A DNA stretch of 40,521 nt from an uncultured Granulosicoccaceae bacterium (GTDB lineage Bacteria > Pseudomonadota > Gammaproteobacteria > Granulosicoccales > Granulosicoccaceae), in assembly GCA_937927895.1 (NCBI GenBank), contig CALGKA010000085.1, positions 1 through 40,521 of the forward strand, given 5' to 3'. A program made the position numbers and the translations under genes. The notes beneath the pieces were generated by a model that worked only from the letters and a program-made list of their open reading frames with translations, was not told where the DNA came from and made no database searches. This document shows positions 33,582 through 40,521 of the stretch, piece by piece (positions within the stretch are counted from its first letter, which is position 1; the number at the start of each line of letters is the position of its first letter).

Positions 33582-34274
33582 GTGGCTGAAGACTGGGGTT
33601 ATCAAACTGACCTGGAAGTATTGGATTCACTCCTTAACGTTGACAATAAATTTATCGTTGACGCAGGCTGTGGTGACGGTGCGCTGTGCAGGCATTTAGC
33701 CAGCCGTGGGGCGAGAGTGCTTGGTATTGAGCCTGACCCAAAGCAAGCAGAATTAAATAGAAAAGCGCCAGTGGTTGCGAATGTTGGCTTTGAACAAGCA
33801 GGAGCTGGCAAGATTCCGGTTGAGCCAAATTCGGTGGATGGCGTTATTTTTTCATATTCGCTGCATCATGTTTATGCGCCCGATTTTGGAAAGGTGTTTG
33901 ATGAAGTCTCAAGAATAATTAGAAGCACGGGGTTTCTCTGTGTGGTGGAGCCTGTAGCCAACGGTAGCCATCAGCATGTGATAGAGCTTTTCCACGATGA
34001 AACCGCGGTGCGGCTTGCGGCGTATATTGCGTTGGCAAATTACCCGCATAAACGATTTTCACAAATGCGTGAAATCTACTACGACGTAGACAACACCTTT
34101 GACTCCTTTGACAGCTACGCTAGTTATTACGAGAGTAAAAGCTTTAATAACTATAGCGCTGAAGTGCGCCTGCCAGAAGTACAACGCCGCTTTGAAGCGT
34201 GCTCAAATAGCCATGGTTCTTACACGCTCACACAACCTATGCGCGTTAACTACTACACACAACCAAAACTCTAA
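33582..34274 (+). CDS. Class I SAM-dependent methyltransferase (GTG start)
   Basis: The 230-residue protein has the Rossmann methyltransferase core: motif I VDAGCGDGAL (about residues 26-35), the acidic end of strand 2 in VLGIEPDPKQAE, and VDGVIFSYSLHHVYAPDF (motifs II-III). The C-terminal part (Tyr/Ser-rich, DSFDSYASYYES) is not recognised. The substrate is unknown; the Methyltransf_11 type covers small molecules and quinone precursors. GTG at 33582 has GGAG at 33573-33576, spaced 5 bases, and a TATAAT upstream, so the frame extension to 33546 is unlikely to be translated. glk begins 11 bases after its stop. Confidence 0.88.
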   Translation: MAEDWGYQTDLEVLDSLLNVDNKFIVDAGCGDGALCRHLASRGARVLGIEPDPKQAELNRKAPVVANVGFEQAGAGKIPVEPNSVDGVIFSYSLHHVYAPDFGKVFDEVSRIIRSTGFLCVVEPVANGSHQHVIELFHDETAVRLAAYIALANYPHKRFSQMREIYYDVDNTFDSFDSYASYYESKSFNNYSAEVRLPEVQRRFEACSNSHGSYTLTQPMRVNYYTQPKL

Positions 34275-34285
34275 CAGGGCCTATA

Positions 34286-35296
34286 ATGGAATCTGTACTC
34301 ACTGGTGACATTGGTGGTACCAACGCGCGTTTTGTATTGTTTCGTGATGGTCAATGCATCGAATCAAGCATGCAAATTCTGCCTGTGGCAGAAAGACCGA
34401 ATTTAGCAGACACCATTGCGGCTTATCTTGAAGCTGCTGATTGTGGGCCGATAGATAAGATTGCCTTATCTGTTGCCAGTACCGCTGAATATACTGATGA
34501 GATGGAGCTGACTAATTGCGACGTAAGTTTTAAAGTCTCGGAGCTTGTAGCGCGTTTTAGTCTGCAGCAGGCGCGTGTAGTCAATGACTTCACGGCGGCT
34601 GCATTAGGGGTGGTTAGTCTTCCGCAAGAACACCTGCAACTGATTCATAAGGGTGAATCATCCGATACGAATGATGGTATGCAAGCGCCGCATGCGCCGC
34701 GAGCCGTGCTCGGCCCCGGTACCGGCCTGGGAGTTTCAGGTTTGTTTTATTCGGGGTCACATTGGGTGCCGTTACAAGGCCAGGGTGGTCATGTCACTAT
34801 GACCGTGCAAACCGCACGTGAGCTAGCCATTCGTGATGAGCTAGCAAAAGTGCATGGGCATGTTTCAGCGGAGCGTTATCTTTCAGGTATAGGGACTGTC
34901 GGTGTTTATGAGGCTATCTGCAAGCTAGACAATTTAGCTAATCAATACACCGATGCTAAAGACATCAGTACTAACGCCATAAATGGTAGCTGTACCGCCT
35001 GCAGTGAAGTGATGCAACTGTTTTGCAAGTACCTTGGAGTAGTTGCTGGTGATCTTGCTGTTACACTCGGTTCAACCGGTGGGATTTATATTGCTGGTGG
35101 TATTGTGCCAAGCTTAGGTGAATACTTTACCAACTCAGATTTTTTACATTGGTTGCATTATAAAGGCAGGTTTAGCGAGTTTGTTTCAGATATGCCCGTG
35201 TGGGTTGTCACCGGTGGGGAGCCTGCGTTGTTCGGTGCCCATCAGAGCCTTGAGCCACACTACGATAACTACGGCTTTACTGTTCATTCTTGTTAG
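34286..35296 (+). CDS. glk: Glucokinase (Glk family)
   Basis: Glk phosphorylates glucose with ATP to glucose 6-phosphate. The 336 residues (E. coli 321) show the ATP-binding TGDIGGTNARFVLF (residues 6-19), VVNDFTAAALG with the catalytic Asp, LGPGTGLGVSGL, and the glucose-contacting GQGGHV and SAERYLSG segments. It is of the pfam02685 bacterial glucokinase type rather than ROK, because the ROK zinc-motif cysteines are absent. It has AGGG about 6 bases before the ATG, and is probably cotranscribed with the upstream methyltransferase. No other glycolysis gene is adjacent. Confidence 0.92.
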   Translation: MESVLTGDIGGTNARFVLFRDGQCIESSMQILPVAERPNLADTIAAYLEAADCGPIDKIALSVASTAEYTDEMELTNCDVSFKVSELVARFSLQQARVVNDFTAAALGVVSLPQEHLQLIHKGESSDTNDGMQAPHAPRAVLGPGTGLGVSGLFYSGSHWVPLQGQGGHVTMTVQTARELAIRDELAKVHGHVSAERYLSGIGTVGVYEAICKLDNLANQYTDAKDISTNAINGSCTACSEVMQLFCKYLGVVAGDLAVTLGSTGGIYIAGGIVPSLGEYFTNSDFLHWLHYKGRFSEFVSDMPVWVVTGGEPALFGAHQSLEPHYDNYGFTVHSC

Positions 35297-35370
35297 GCTC
35301 GAATTGCGCAGGCACGTTTTACACTTTTGGCACGATAGGTTAATCAATAAATATCTAACGGAATAAGTAA

Positions 35371-36354
35371 TTGATCACCAATTTTTTCTCTTCAGGGCGT
35401 CGTAGTTTTCAGTCTCTTTCGGAAAAAGAGATATTAGCGTTAGCTATATCTGCAGAAGAGGACGACGCTAGAATTTATCGTGCCTATGCTGATGGTTTAA
35501 AGGCTGACTTTCCAGCGTCGGCAAAAATATTTGAAAGCATGGCCGCTGAGGAAGATCTACATCGCCGATGGTTAATAGATTTATTTCAAAAGCGTTTCGG
35601 AAATAACATACCACTGCTACGTCGTGAGCATGTGCGTGGTTATTATGAACGTAAACCCGATTGGTTGGTGCGACCTTTAAGCCTGGAAAAGACGCGCGCG
35701 CAAGCAGAGCAAATGGAACGCGCTGCTGAGCGTTTTTATTATGCAGCGGCTGCTCGAACATCAGATGCAGATACACGGCGGTTGTTAGGTGATCTGGCTC
35801 TCGCTGAAGCAGGTCACCATGAATCTGCCACTGAACTTGGCCGTGAACTAGTTCCAGATGACGTGCTGCATGATGAAGAAACGGTAGAGAAACGTCAGTT
35901 TCTACTGACCTACATTCAACCGGGTTTAGCCGGATTGATGGATGGATCAATCTCTACCTTAGCGCCTATTTTTGCCGCGGCCTTTGCCACAGGGGATACT
36001 TGGAAAACCTTTTTAGTTGGCTTATCGGCATCAGTGGGGGCAGGTATTTCAATGGGTTTTACCGAAGCCGCCCACGACGATGGCGTGTTATCTGGTCGGG
36101 GTTCACCAATTAAGCGCGGCTTGTCATCAGGAATCATGACCACTATTGGTGGTTTAGGTCATACGCTACCGTACTTAATTCCGGACTTCAAAATAGCAAC
36201 TGCGGTTGCCATTGCGATTGTTTTTGTAGAGCTGTGGGCAATTACCTGGATACAGAATCGCTATATGGATACACCATGGGGCAGGGCAGCATTTCAGGTT
36301 TTGTTGGGTGGCGCGTTAGTGTTTGCAGCGGGAATTATCATTGGCCATGGTTGA
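35371..36354 (+). CDS. mbfA: MbfA-type ferritin-like/VIT membrane protein, probable iron exporter (TTG start)
   Basis: This 327-residue protein is a fusion of an N-terminal erythrin/ferritin-like domain (about 15-165) with a VIT1/CCC1 transporter domain (about 182-327, three to five hydrophobic segments beginning LTYIQPGLAGLMDGSISTLAP). Di-iron ligands are visible as SAEEDDARIY, AAEEDLHRRW and LAEAGHHE (E-x-x-H pairs). The homologous MbfA of rhizobia exports Fe2+ and protects against iron and peroxide stress. The start is TTG at 35371, with CGGAA about 8 bases upstream; the next in-frame ATG would cut into the ferritin-like domain. The last codons overlap the next gene. Confidence 0.9.
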   Translation: MITNFFSSGRRSFQSLSEKEILALAISAEEDDARIYRAYADGLKADFPASAKIFESMAAEEDLHRRWLIDLFQKRFGNNIPLLRREHVRGYYERKPDWLVRPLSLEKTRAQAEQMERAAERFYYAAAARTSDADTRRLLGDLALAEAGHHESATELGRELVPDDVLHDEETVEKRQFLLTYIQPGLAGLMDGSISTLAPIFAAAFATGDTWKTFLVGLSASVGAGISMGFTEAAHDDGVLSGRGSPIKRGLSSGIMTTIGGLGHTLPYLIPDFKIATAVAIAIVFVELWAITWIQNRYMDTPWGRAAFQVLLGGALVFAAGIIIGHG

Positions 36355-36793
36355 AGATAATACAGATCACCCTGAGGTCAGTTTATGGGCTTCAAAGATT
36401 CCCATGATTGGAATGATTGCAGAGCATAACTGGTTCGTGATTAATGACTGCGGCGAGCTATCCCGATGGGAGGTTTGGCAAACGGCTAACGTCATTTGCA
36501 ATGACATAGGTGAGAGTTGGGATCATCTACACCGTGACTTATTACCACCGACACAAGGTGTCGGCAACGGTGCAGCCTATAAGCTTAATAGTTGGAGTGG
36601 TCAACAGGCCGATTACATAATCGACCGTATTCGCAATTCACCAAAGCAATATCCATGGTGTAGCAATTACCGTTATTGGCCTGGCCCTAATAGCAATACC
36701 TATGTGCAATGGGTGCTATTGGGGCACCACAAGCTCGGGCGTAAAGCCTTAGGTAAACACTATTGCCGATTTGCCGGACCTGTGCATGTGTAG
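36347..36793 (+). CDS. DUF3750-like protein overlapping mbfA
   Basis: The 148-residue protein has the features I associate with DUF3750: EHNWFVINDCGE near the N-terminus, YRYWPGPNSNTYVQWV at about 114-129, and a closing ALGKHY. No enzymatic role is known to me. It lacks the membrane-anchor N-terminus seen in larger members. The ATG at 36347 overlaps the last 8 bases of mbfA, suggesting coupled translation. A TTG at 36323 opens the frame slightly earlier. It is convergent with the outer-membrane barrel gene, 15 bases away. Confidence 0.7.
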   Translation: MVEDNTDHPEVSLWASKIPMIGMIAEHNWFVINDCGELSRWEVWQTANVICNDIGESWDHLHRDLLPPTQGVGNGAAYKLNSWSGQQADYIIDRIRNSPKQYPWCSNYRYWPGPNSNTYVQWVLLGHHKLGRKALGKHYCRFAGPVHV

Positions 36794-36808
36794 CAAGCTG
36801 GTAAAGAT

Positions 36809-37393
36809 TTAGTAAGTAGAGCTTACGTAGATGCCAGCGCTATTCGCCTCGACCGTTACCCCTTCAGCGGTGTACTCCATTATCGTGTATCTGACTCCCA
36901 ATCGCCAGCTGGATTGAAACTGATAATCTGCAACTAGAACGGGGCCGAATGATGTATCAGCATCTATCGTTTCGGAAGAATTAACTTTTATTTTAACCGT
37001 GTTTTTCAAGTGGCCATGGATACCGGCGCCAAGGCGCAACGGGCCGTTGTGAAAATACTGAGTAAGACCAACTGAGAGCTTTGAAAAACTTATAGAGGCA
37101 TTACTTGCAGACACATTACCGTTTTTGTATCCCACGGAAACTTCAGTGCTGAGGTTTTCCTGGTCTAAAACAGGTGTGTCAAAGTGATAGCCACCCTCTA
37201 TGAAAAAGCCTTCTCCGGCATCAAGGGATTCGCTGGTGCCGTCGGTAAAGGTAAAACCGAGTAGCTCTTCTCCACCAATGTCAAAGCCAATACGAATTTC
37301 CGGACCATCAGCCGCTATTAATGTAGTAGGTAAGAAAGAGGCAGCTATGATCGCTGCTGTGGTTACTACGCTATTCTTTGATCGATACTTCAT
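36809..37393 (-). CDS. Small outer-membrane beta-barrel protein, function unknown
   Basis: The 194-residue precursor has a signal peptide (about 1-27, cut near TTLIA-AD). Amphipathic beta-strands alternate through to a C-terminal aromatic residue (GIYVSSTY), the signature of outer-membrane insertion by BAM. Eight strands are likely, as in OmpW/OmpX-type or porin-family small barrels; I cannot place it in a named subfamily. AGGAG lies 8 bases before the ATG at 37393. Its own promoter is suggested at 37418-37447, so it need not be read through from cysS. Confidence 0.75.
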   Translation of the reverse strand: MKYRSKNSVVTTAAIIAASFLPTTLIAADGPEIRIGFDIGGEELLGFTFTDGTSESLDAGEGFFIEGGYHFDTPVLDQENLSTEVSVGYKNGNVSASNASISFSKLSVGLTQYFHNGPLRLGAGIHGHLKNTVKIKVNSSETIDADTSFGPVLVADYQFQSSWRLGVRYTIMEYTAEGVTVEANSAGIYVSSTY

Positions 37394-37417
37394 GATTACA
37401 ACTCCTTTTAAACATCA

Positions 37418-37448
37418 AGAATAACGACGGAGCATTGACTAAGTCAAT
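37418..37448 (-). promoter_or_regulatory. Promoter with overlapping palindromic operator for the outer-membrane barrel gene
   Basis: On the minus strand TTGACT (37447-37442) and TATTCT (37423-37418) are 18 bases apart. The -35 lies inside a perfect palindrome, ATTGACT-A-AGTCAAT (37434-37448). Transcription would start about 18 bases before the ATG. A repressor or activator bound to the palindrome would cover the -35 box (inference). Confidence 0.45.
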
Positions 37449-37584
37449 TAACTTGGCTGTTTAGTCACAAAGAGTGCTTTTGTATGGCCGGAAAGAAGCG
37501 GTTACGTCTAGATGTTTAGATCGGTGGTATGCAATGCAAATCTTGATGATCTGCATTGCGGTAGCAAGGTAGTTAAACGCGGCT

Positions 37585-38967
37585 CTATAGCGTGCGAACT
37601 TCAGGGCCGTCCGGGGTATCAACCACTTCATAACCAAGGACAGCTAAGTCATCGCGAGCTTTATCTGCAGCCGGCCAGTCTTTATCAGCTCGTGCTTTTT
37701 GGCGTGCGGCTACTAAGTCTTTTATTTGCTCAGGTACTTCGGCTTGTGCTGCGGGTTCCCATTCAGGAAGTAGTAGGCCTAAAATGTTATCAAACAGAGT
37801 TACTGTAGCTTTTTTATCAGCATCGGTTATATCTGAGGTTTTAACTAGCTCCCATATTAAAGCAATAGCCTGTGATGTGTTTAAGTCGTCGTTTACAAAT
37901 GATGTAAAGCGATCTACATATTCTGTGTTTGCAGTGCCATTGTCGGGCCAACGGTAATAGGTCTCACGTAGTCGATTAAGCGCTGTGGTAGCACTTTGCA
38001 GGGTGTCCCAACTAAAGTTAATGTCACTGCGATAGTGCGCTAACAAACATAGAAAGCGATAGCTTATAGGATCGTGACCCTGATCAATCAAGGTTTGCAT
38101 ACGCAAAAAATCACCGCTGGATTTTGACATTTTGGCTTTATCTGTTTGCAGAAAGTAGCCGTGCATCCAGTAGTTTGAAAGTTTTGTGCCGTAGCATGCT
38201 TGCGCCTGTGCTATTTCATTGCTGTGGTGAATCGGTATGTGATCTTTGCCGCCACAATGGATATCAAACAATGGACCAAGATACTTCGTAGCCATGGCTG
38301 AACATTCAATATGCCAGCCAGGGAAGCCTTTGCCCCATGGGCTCTCCCATTCCATTTGTCGTTGTTCGTCTGCTGGGCTGAACTTCCAAAGTGCAAAGTC
38401 CGTAGGGTTGCGCTTTTCTCCTTTTTCTACCCGTGCGCCTTCTTGCAGGCCGTCGATATTTAGTCTGGCTAAGTACCCATACTCTGGATCCTGGCTGGTA
38501 TCAAAATAGACCCCATCACTGGTGATGTAAGTCATTCCTTTGGCTTCTATTTTTTCAATGTCTGCAATTTGTTCCGCTATGTGATCGGTTGCTTTGCAAA
38601 CGATAGTCGGCTTTTTGATATTCAGATGTTCGAGGTCTTCAAAGAATGCCTGGGTGTAGATGTCTGCTATTTCCCATGCTGTTTTTCCGGTTCGGGCAGA
38701 GCCTGCTTCCATTTTGTCTTCGCCGTCATCAGCATCAGAGACTAAATGACCAACATCTGTGATATTGACCACGTGATTGACCTGATAATTATTGTGCTCA
38801 AGCACGCGCCTTAAAACATCTTCAAAAATATAGGTTCGCAAGTTACCGATGTGCGCATAGTTGTACACCGTTGGACCGCAGCAATAAAGACCAACGTTGC
38901 CATCGTCTTTGATTGGAATGAACTCGCGTAGTTCGCGCTTATAAGTATCGTAGAGGCTGAGGGTCAT
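37585..38967 (-). CDS. cysS: Cysteinyl-tRNA synthetase
   Basis: CysS charges tRNA-Cys. The 460 residues equal the usual length (E. coli 461). Class I signatures are YNYAHIGNLRTYIFED (HIGH-type) and DKAKMSKSSGDF (KMSKS). The catalytic zinc site includes Cys29/Cys30 in GLYCCGPTVYN and the WHIECSAM and HHSNEIAQ segments. It is complete. It is divergent from the HAD phosphatase and upstream of the outer-membrane barrel gene on the same strand. Confidence 0.97.
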   Translation of the reverse strand: MTLSLYDTYKRELREFIPIKDDGNVGLYCCGPTVYNYAHIGNLRTYIFEDVLRRVLEHNNYQVNHVVNITDVGHLVSDADDGEDKMEAGSARTGKTAWEIADIYTQAFFEDLEHLNIKKPTIVCKATDHIAEQIADIEKIEAKGMTYITSDGVYFDTSQDPEYGYLARLNIDGLQEGARVEKGEKRNPTDFALWKFSPADEQRQMEWESPWGKGFPGWHIECSAMATKYLGPLFDIHCGGKDHIPIHHSNEIAQAQACYGTKLSNYWMHGYFLQTDKAKMSKSSGDFLRMQTLIDQGHDPISYRFLCLLAHYRSDINFSWDTLQSATTALNRLRETYYRWPDNGTANTEYVDRFTSFVNDDLNTSQAIALIWELVKTSDITDADKKATVTLFDNILGLLLPEWEPAAQAEVPEQIKDLVAARQKARADKDWPAADKARDDLAVLGYEVVDTPDGPEVRTL

Positions 38968-39067
38968 GGTGACTTCGGTTGTAGTGTGTGGTTACGCTTG
39001 AAAAATGGCAGCAATTTGTTTTGATCATTTTACCCTTTTTTTAAGCTTTTGTACTTTTACGTTTTGT

Positions 39068-39134
39068 TGAACAGTACGTCGTGGGGATTTGTTCAGACGC
39101 AGCGTTTTCGAGTGGTTCGGTGGTAGACTGAACA
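39068..39134. repeat. Three TGAACA/TGTTCA boxes upstream of the HAD gene
   Basis: TGAACA at 39068-39073, its reverse complement TGTTCA at 39090-39095, and TGAACA again at 39129-39134, just before the ATG at 39136. The first two form an inverted repeat with a 16-base spacer in the cysS/HAD divergent gap (38968-39135). Short, so possibly chance. Confidence 0.3.
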
Positions 39135-39135
39135 G

Positions 39136-39774
39136 ATGAAAGTTTCTACTCTTGTTTTTGACCTTGACGGTACTCTCAGTGATCCGAGTAGCGGTATAGT
39201 GAACTGCGTGAATTACGCGTTTTCACGCTGCGATTTGGAGGCTCGCTCAGAGCGCGAAATCAGTGCTGAGATTGGCCCGCCGCTTGATCTAATGTTTCGA
39301 AAGTTTATCCCTGGAATCACCGACTCTGTAATTGATCAGTTGGTAGTGTTCTATCGAGAAAGATTTGTAAGCGAGGGCTTTGCCGAAAATTATCTTTATG
39401 AAGGAATTGCCGAGACTATAAGTGCTTTGAAAAAATCTGGTTTTAGATTGGGGGTGTGCACATCAAAGCCGGAGCGTTCAGCGCGCAGGGTGCTAGAACA
39501 CTTTAAGTTGCTGCACTATTTTGATTTTGTCAGTGGTGGTGATATCGGTATTGCCAAGCAATCACAACTTAAAGATCTACTTGCTGCAAACAGAATTGAT
39601 AAGCAAGCAGTAATGATAGGTGATCGCGGTGTAGATCTAAGCGCGGCACACAATAATGGTCTGCGTGCAGTTGCGGTGTTATGGGGGTTTGGAGATCGGG
39701 TTGAGCTGCAAGCTGAAAATCCAGAACTTATCTTAGAAAAAGTGGGTGAGCTTGAATCAAGCTTTGCCTGTTAA
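39136..39774 (+). CDS. HAD family hydrolase, phosphoglycolate phosphatase-like
   Basis: The 212-residue protein has the HAD motifs in order: FDLDGTLSD (nucleophile Asp9, acid Asp11), VCTSKP (motif II Thr/Ser), a Lys in IAKQSQ (motif III) and MIGDRGVDLSAAHNNG (motif IV acids). A helical cap lies between motifs I and II (about residues 20-90), as in Gph/PGMB-type phosphatases. The substrate is unassigned; phosphoglycolate or another small phosphomonoester is likely. It is divergent from cysS. The VOC gene follows 27 bases later on the same strand. Confidence 0.88.
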   Translation: MKVSTLVFDLDGTLSDPSSGIVNCVNYAFSRCDLEARSEREISAEIGPPLDLMFRKFIPGITDSVIDQLVVFYRERFVSEGFAENYLYEGIAETISALKKSGFRLGVCTSKPERSARRVLEHFKLLHYFDFVSGGDIGIAKQSQLKDLLAANRIDKQAVMIGDRGVDLSAAHNNGLRAVAVLWGFGDRVELQAENPELILEKVGELESSFAC

Positions 39775-39801
39775 ATTGTACTGTGCAGCTAGGAGCATTT
39801 A

Positions 39802-40221
39802 ATGACCAGGTTGGAGCATCTAAATATTACTGTGCCTAATATGGATGAGGCAATTAATTTTATCCGATTAGTAGCGCCGGATTTTTCTGTTCGCAAAGAT
39901 GCGATCTCTGAGCTGGGCTATCGCTGGGTGCACATAGGCAACGATGAATGCTATTTGGCGTTGCAAGAATCTCATCCGGGTTTTTCCGCACAAGCACCAC
40001 ACACCACTTATAGAAACTTCGGTGTTAACCATATTGGTCTTATTATAGACAACGCACAAGCAACAGAAACATTGTTGCTTGAGAATGGCTATAAGCCTAA
40101 TGGCCCGATAGTTGCTGAGTCATTTCGCAAGCGAATCTATTTTTTTGATCATGCTGGCTTCGAATGGGAGATGGTGGAATACGCCTCGGTCAATCCTAAA
40201 GAACGTTATTTGTACGAGTAG
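39802..40221 (+). CDS. VOC family protein (glyoxalase/dioxygenase fold)
   Basis: The 139-residue protein has two beta-alpha-beta-beta-beta modules of the vicinal oxygen chelate fold: LEHLNITVPNMDEAINF (His6 as possible metal ligand), GVNHIGLIIDN (second His), and GFEWEMVEY (Glu near the C-terminus). This metal-ligand pattern is compatible with an enzyme, but the reaction cannot be assigned. AGGAG lies 7 bases before the ATG. It is probably cotranscribed with the HAD gene and ends at the shared terminator. Confidence 0.87.
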   Translation: MTRLEHLNITVPNMDEAINFIRLVAPDFSVRKDAISELGYRWVHIGNDECYLALQESHPGFSAQAPHTTYRNFGVNHIGLIIDNAQATETLLLENGYKPNGPIVAESFRKRIYFFDHAGFEWEMVEYASVNPKERYLYE

Positions 40222-40233
40222 GGCTCTACAGAT

Positions 40234-40265
40234 AAAAAAGCGGTTGCAAAATGCAGCCGCTTTTT
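40234..40265. terminator. Bidirectional terminator between the VOC and creatinase-like genes
   Basis: AAAAAGCGGTTGCA pairs with TGCAGCCGCTTTTT (to 40265) with one G-T wobble and a short A loop. A and T runs on either side let it stop transcripts from both directions. Confidence 0.88.
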
Positions 40266-40280
40266 AATAGCTTAACGTTA

Positions 40281-40521
40281 TCAAGCAATAATGTTATGTT
40301 CGGGCCCGTACGGAAACCCCGTTATGTTTTCGGCCCCGTTTTCTTTGATAACAAGAATATCGTGCTCTCTGTAACCGCCTGCGCCAGCGTTGCTTGCAGG
40401 TATAGTGAGCATCGGTTCCATTGACACCACCATGCCTGGCTCTAGCACGGTATGAATATCTTCTCTGAGTTCTAAGCCCGCTTCACGGCCATAGTAATGG
40501 CTCAAGACTCCGAATGAATGA
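40281..40521 (-). CDS. Creatinase-like M24 family hydrolase, C-terminal part (gene continues beyond window)
   Basis: Only the last ~80 codons are in the window; the frame stays open to the edge (HSFGVLSHYYGREAGLELRE and onward). The conserved tail contains LEPGMVVSMEP, GAGGYREHDILV and ENITGFPYGPEHNII. This closely matches my recollection of bacterial creatinases (creatine amidinohydrolases), which share the pita-bread fold of M24 aminopeptidases but hydrolyse creatine to sarcosine and urea. A related M24 hydrolase with another substrate is possible. The metal-ligand core lies outside the window. It is convergent with the VOC gene. Confidence 0.78.
   Translation of the reverse strand, partial: HSFGVLSHYYGREAGLELREDIHTVLEPGMVVSMEPMLTIPASNAGAGGYREHDILVIKENGAENITGFPYGPEHNIIA

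Noticed and set aside
35468..35950. 160-codon His-rich frame antisense to mbfA
   Set aside because: It mirrors the acidic helices of the ferritin-like domain; no homology and no Shine-Dalgarno seen.

Overview
The window is a stretch of chromosome from a gammaproteobacterium. ZipA is found only in that class. The order rpsB-tsf-pyrH-frr-uppS-cdsA-dxr-rseP-bamA-skp-lpxD-fabZ-lpxA, with map and glnD divergent from rpsB, is the classic gammaproteobacterial arrangement. The cell uses a canonical SMC rather than MukB, so it is not an enteric-type lineage. A GlyGly-CTERM-like secreted protease and a creatinase-like gene would suit a marine or saprotrophic heterotroph, but I cannot name a genus. Most of the window is housekeeping DNA. 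I see no CRISPR array, insertion sequence, prophage, integron or rRNA operon.

Layout. 1-175: two tRNA genes (Val, truncated by the window edge, and Asp) and a terminator. 244-3026: ppiD and convergent fabI, sharing a bidirectional terminator. 3171-3632: a small CYTH phosphatase. 3663-8265 (minus strand): map-glnD-dapE, read leftward. 8344-10526: rpsB promoter and leader, rpsB with a long Ala-rich tail, tsf and a strong terminator. 10628-16234: pyrH, frr, uppS, cdsA, dxr and rseP, for nucleotide supply, ribosome recycling, isoprenoid and phospholipid precursors and envelope stress proteolysis. 16434-21797: bamA, skp, lpxD, fabZ and lpxA, for outer-membrane protein and lipid A biogenesis. lpxB, which usually follows lpxA, lies on the opposite strand at 21871-23043.

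23292-26053 (minus) carries two secreted or lipid-anchored peptidases: a multidomain astacin-type metalloprotease with in-frame tandem repeats and a GlyGly-CTERM-like tail, and an M23 lipoprotein. 26233-30854 is smc-zipA. 30855-31429 holds no confident gene; it contains several stem-loops and one candidate 56-residue ORF. 31430-33397 (minus) is a 2-hydroxypentadienoate-hydratase-like gene followed by an Old Yellow Enzyme reductase. 33582-35296 is a methyltransferase followed by glucokinase. 35371-36793 is an MbfA-type ferritin-like/VIT iron exporter overlapping a DUF3750-like gene. 36809-38967 (minus) is cysS and a small outer-membrane barrel. 39136-40221 is a HAD phosphatase and a VOC protein, and the window ends inside a creatinase-like M24 gene on the minus strand.

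Functionally, the core 16-23 kb segment builds the outer membrane: BamA and Skp for proteins, LpxD/FabZ/LpxA/LpxB for lipid A, RseP for sigma-E signalling, and CdsA, UppS and Dxr for lipid carriers. The flanks handle translation (S2, EF-Ts, RRF, Map, CysRS, tRNAs), nitrogen sensing (GlnD), lysine/peptidoglycan precursor synthesis (DapE) and chromosome segregation and division (SMC, ZipA). Non-ATG starts are frequent, and several are forced by the reading frame. Everything here is read by eye from the sequence; no database search was run.
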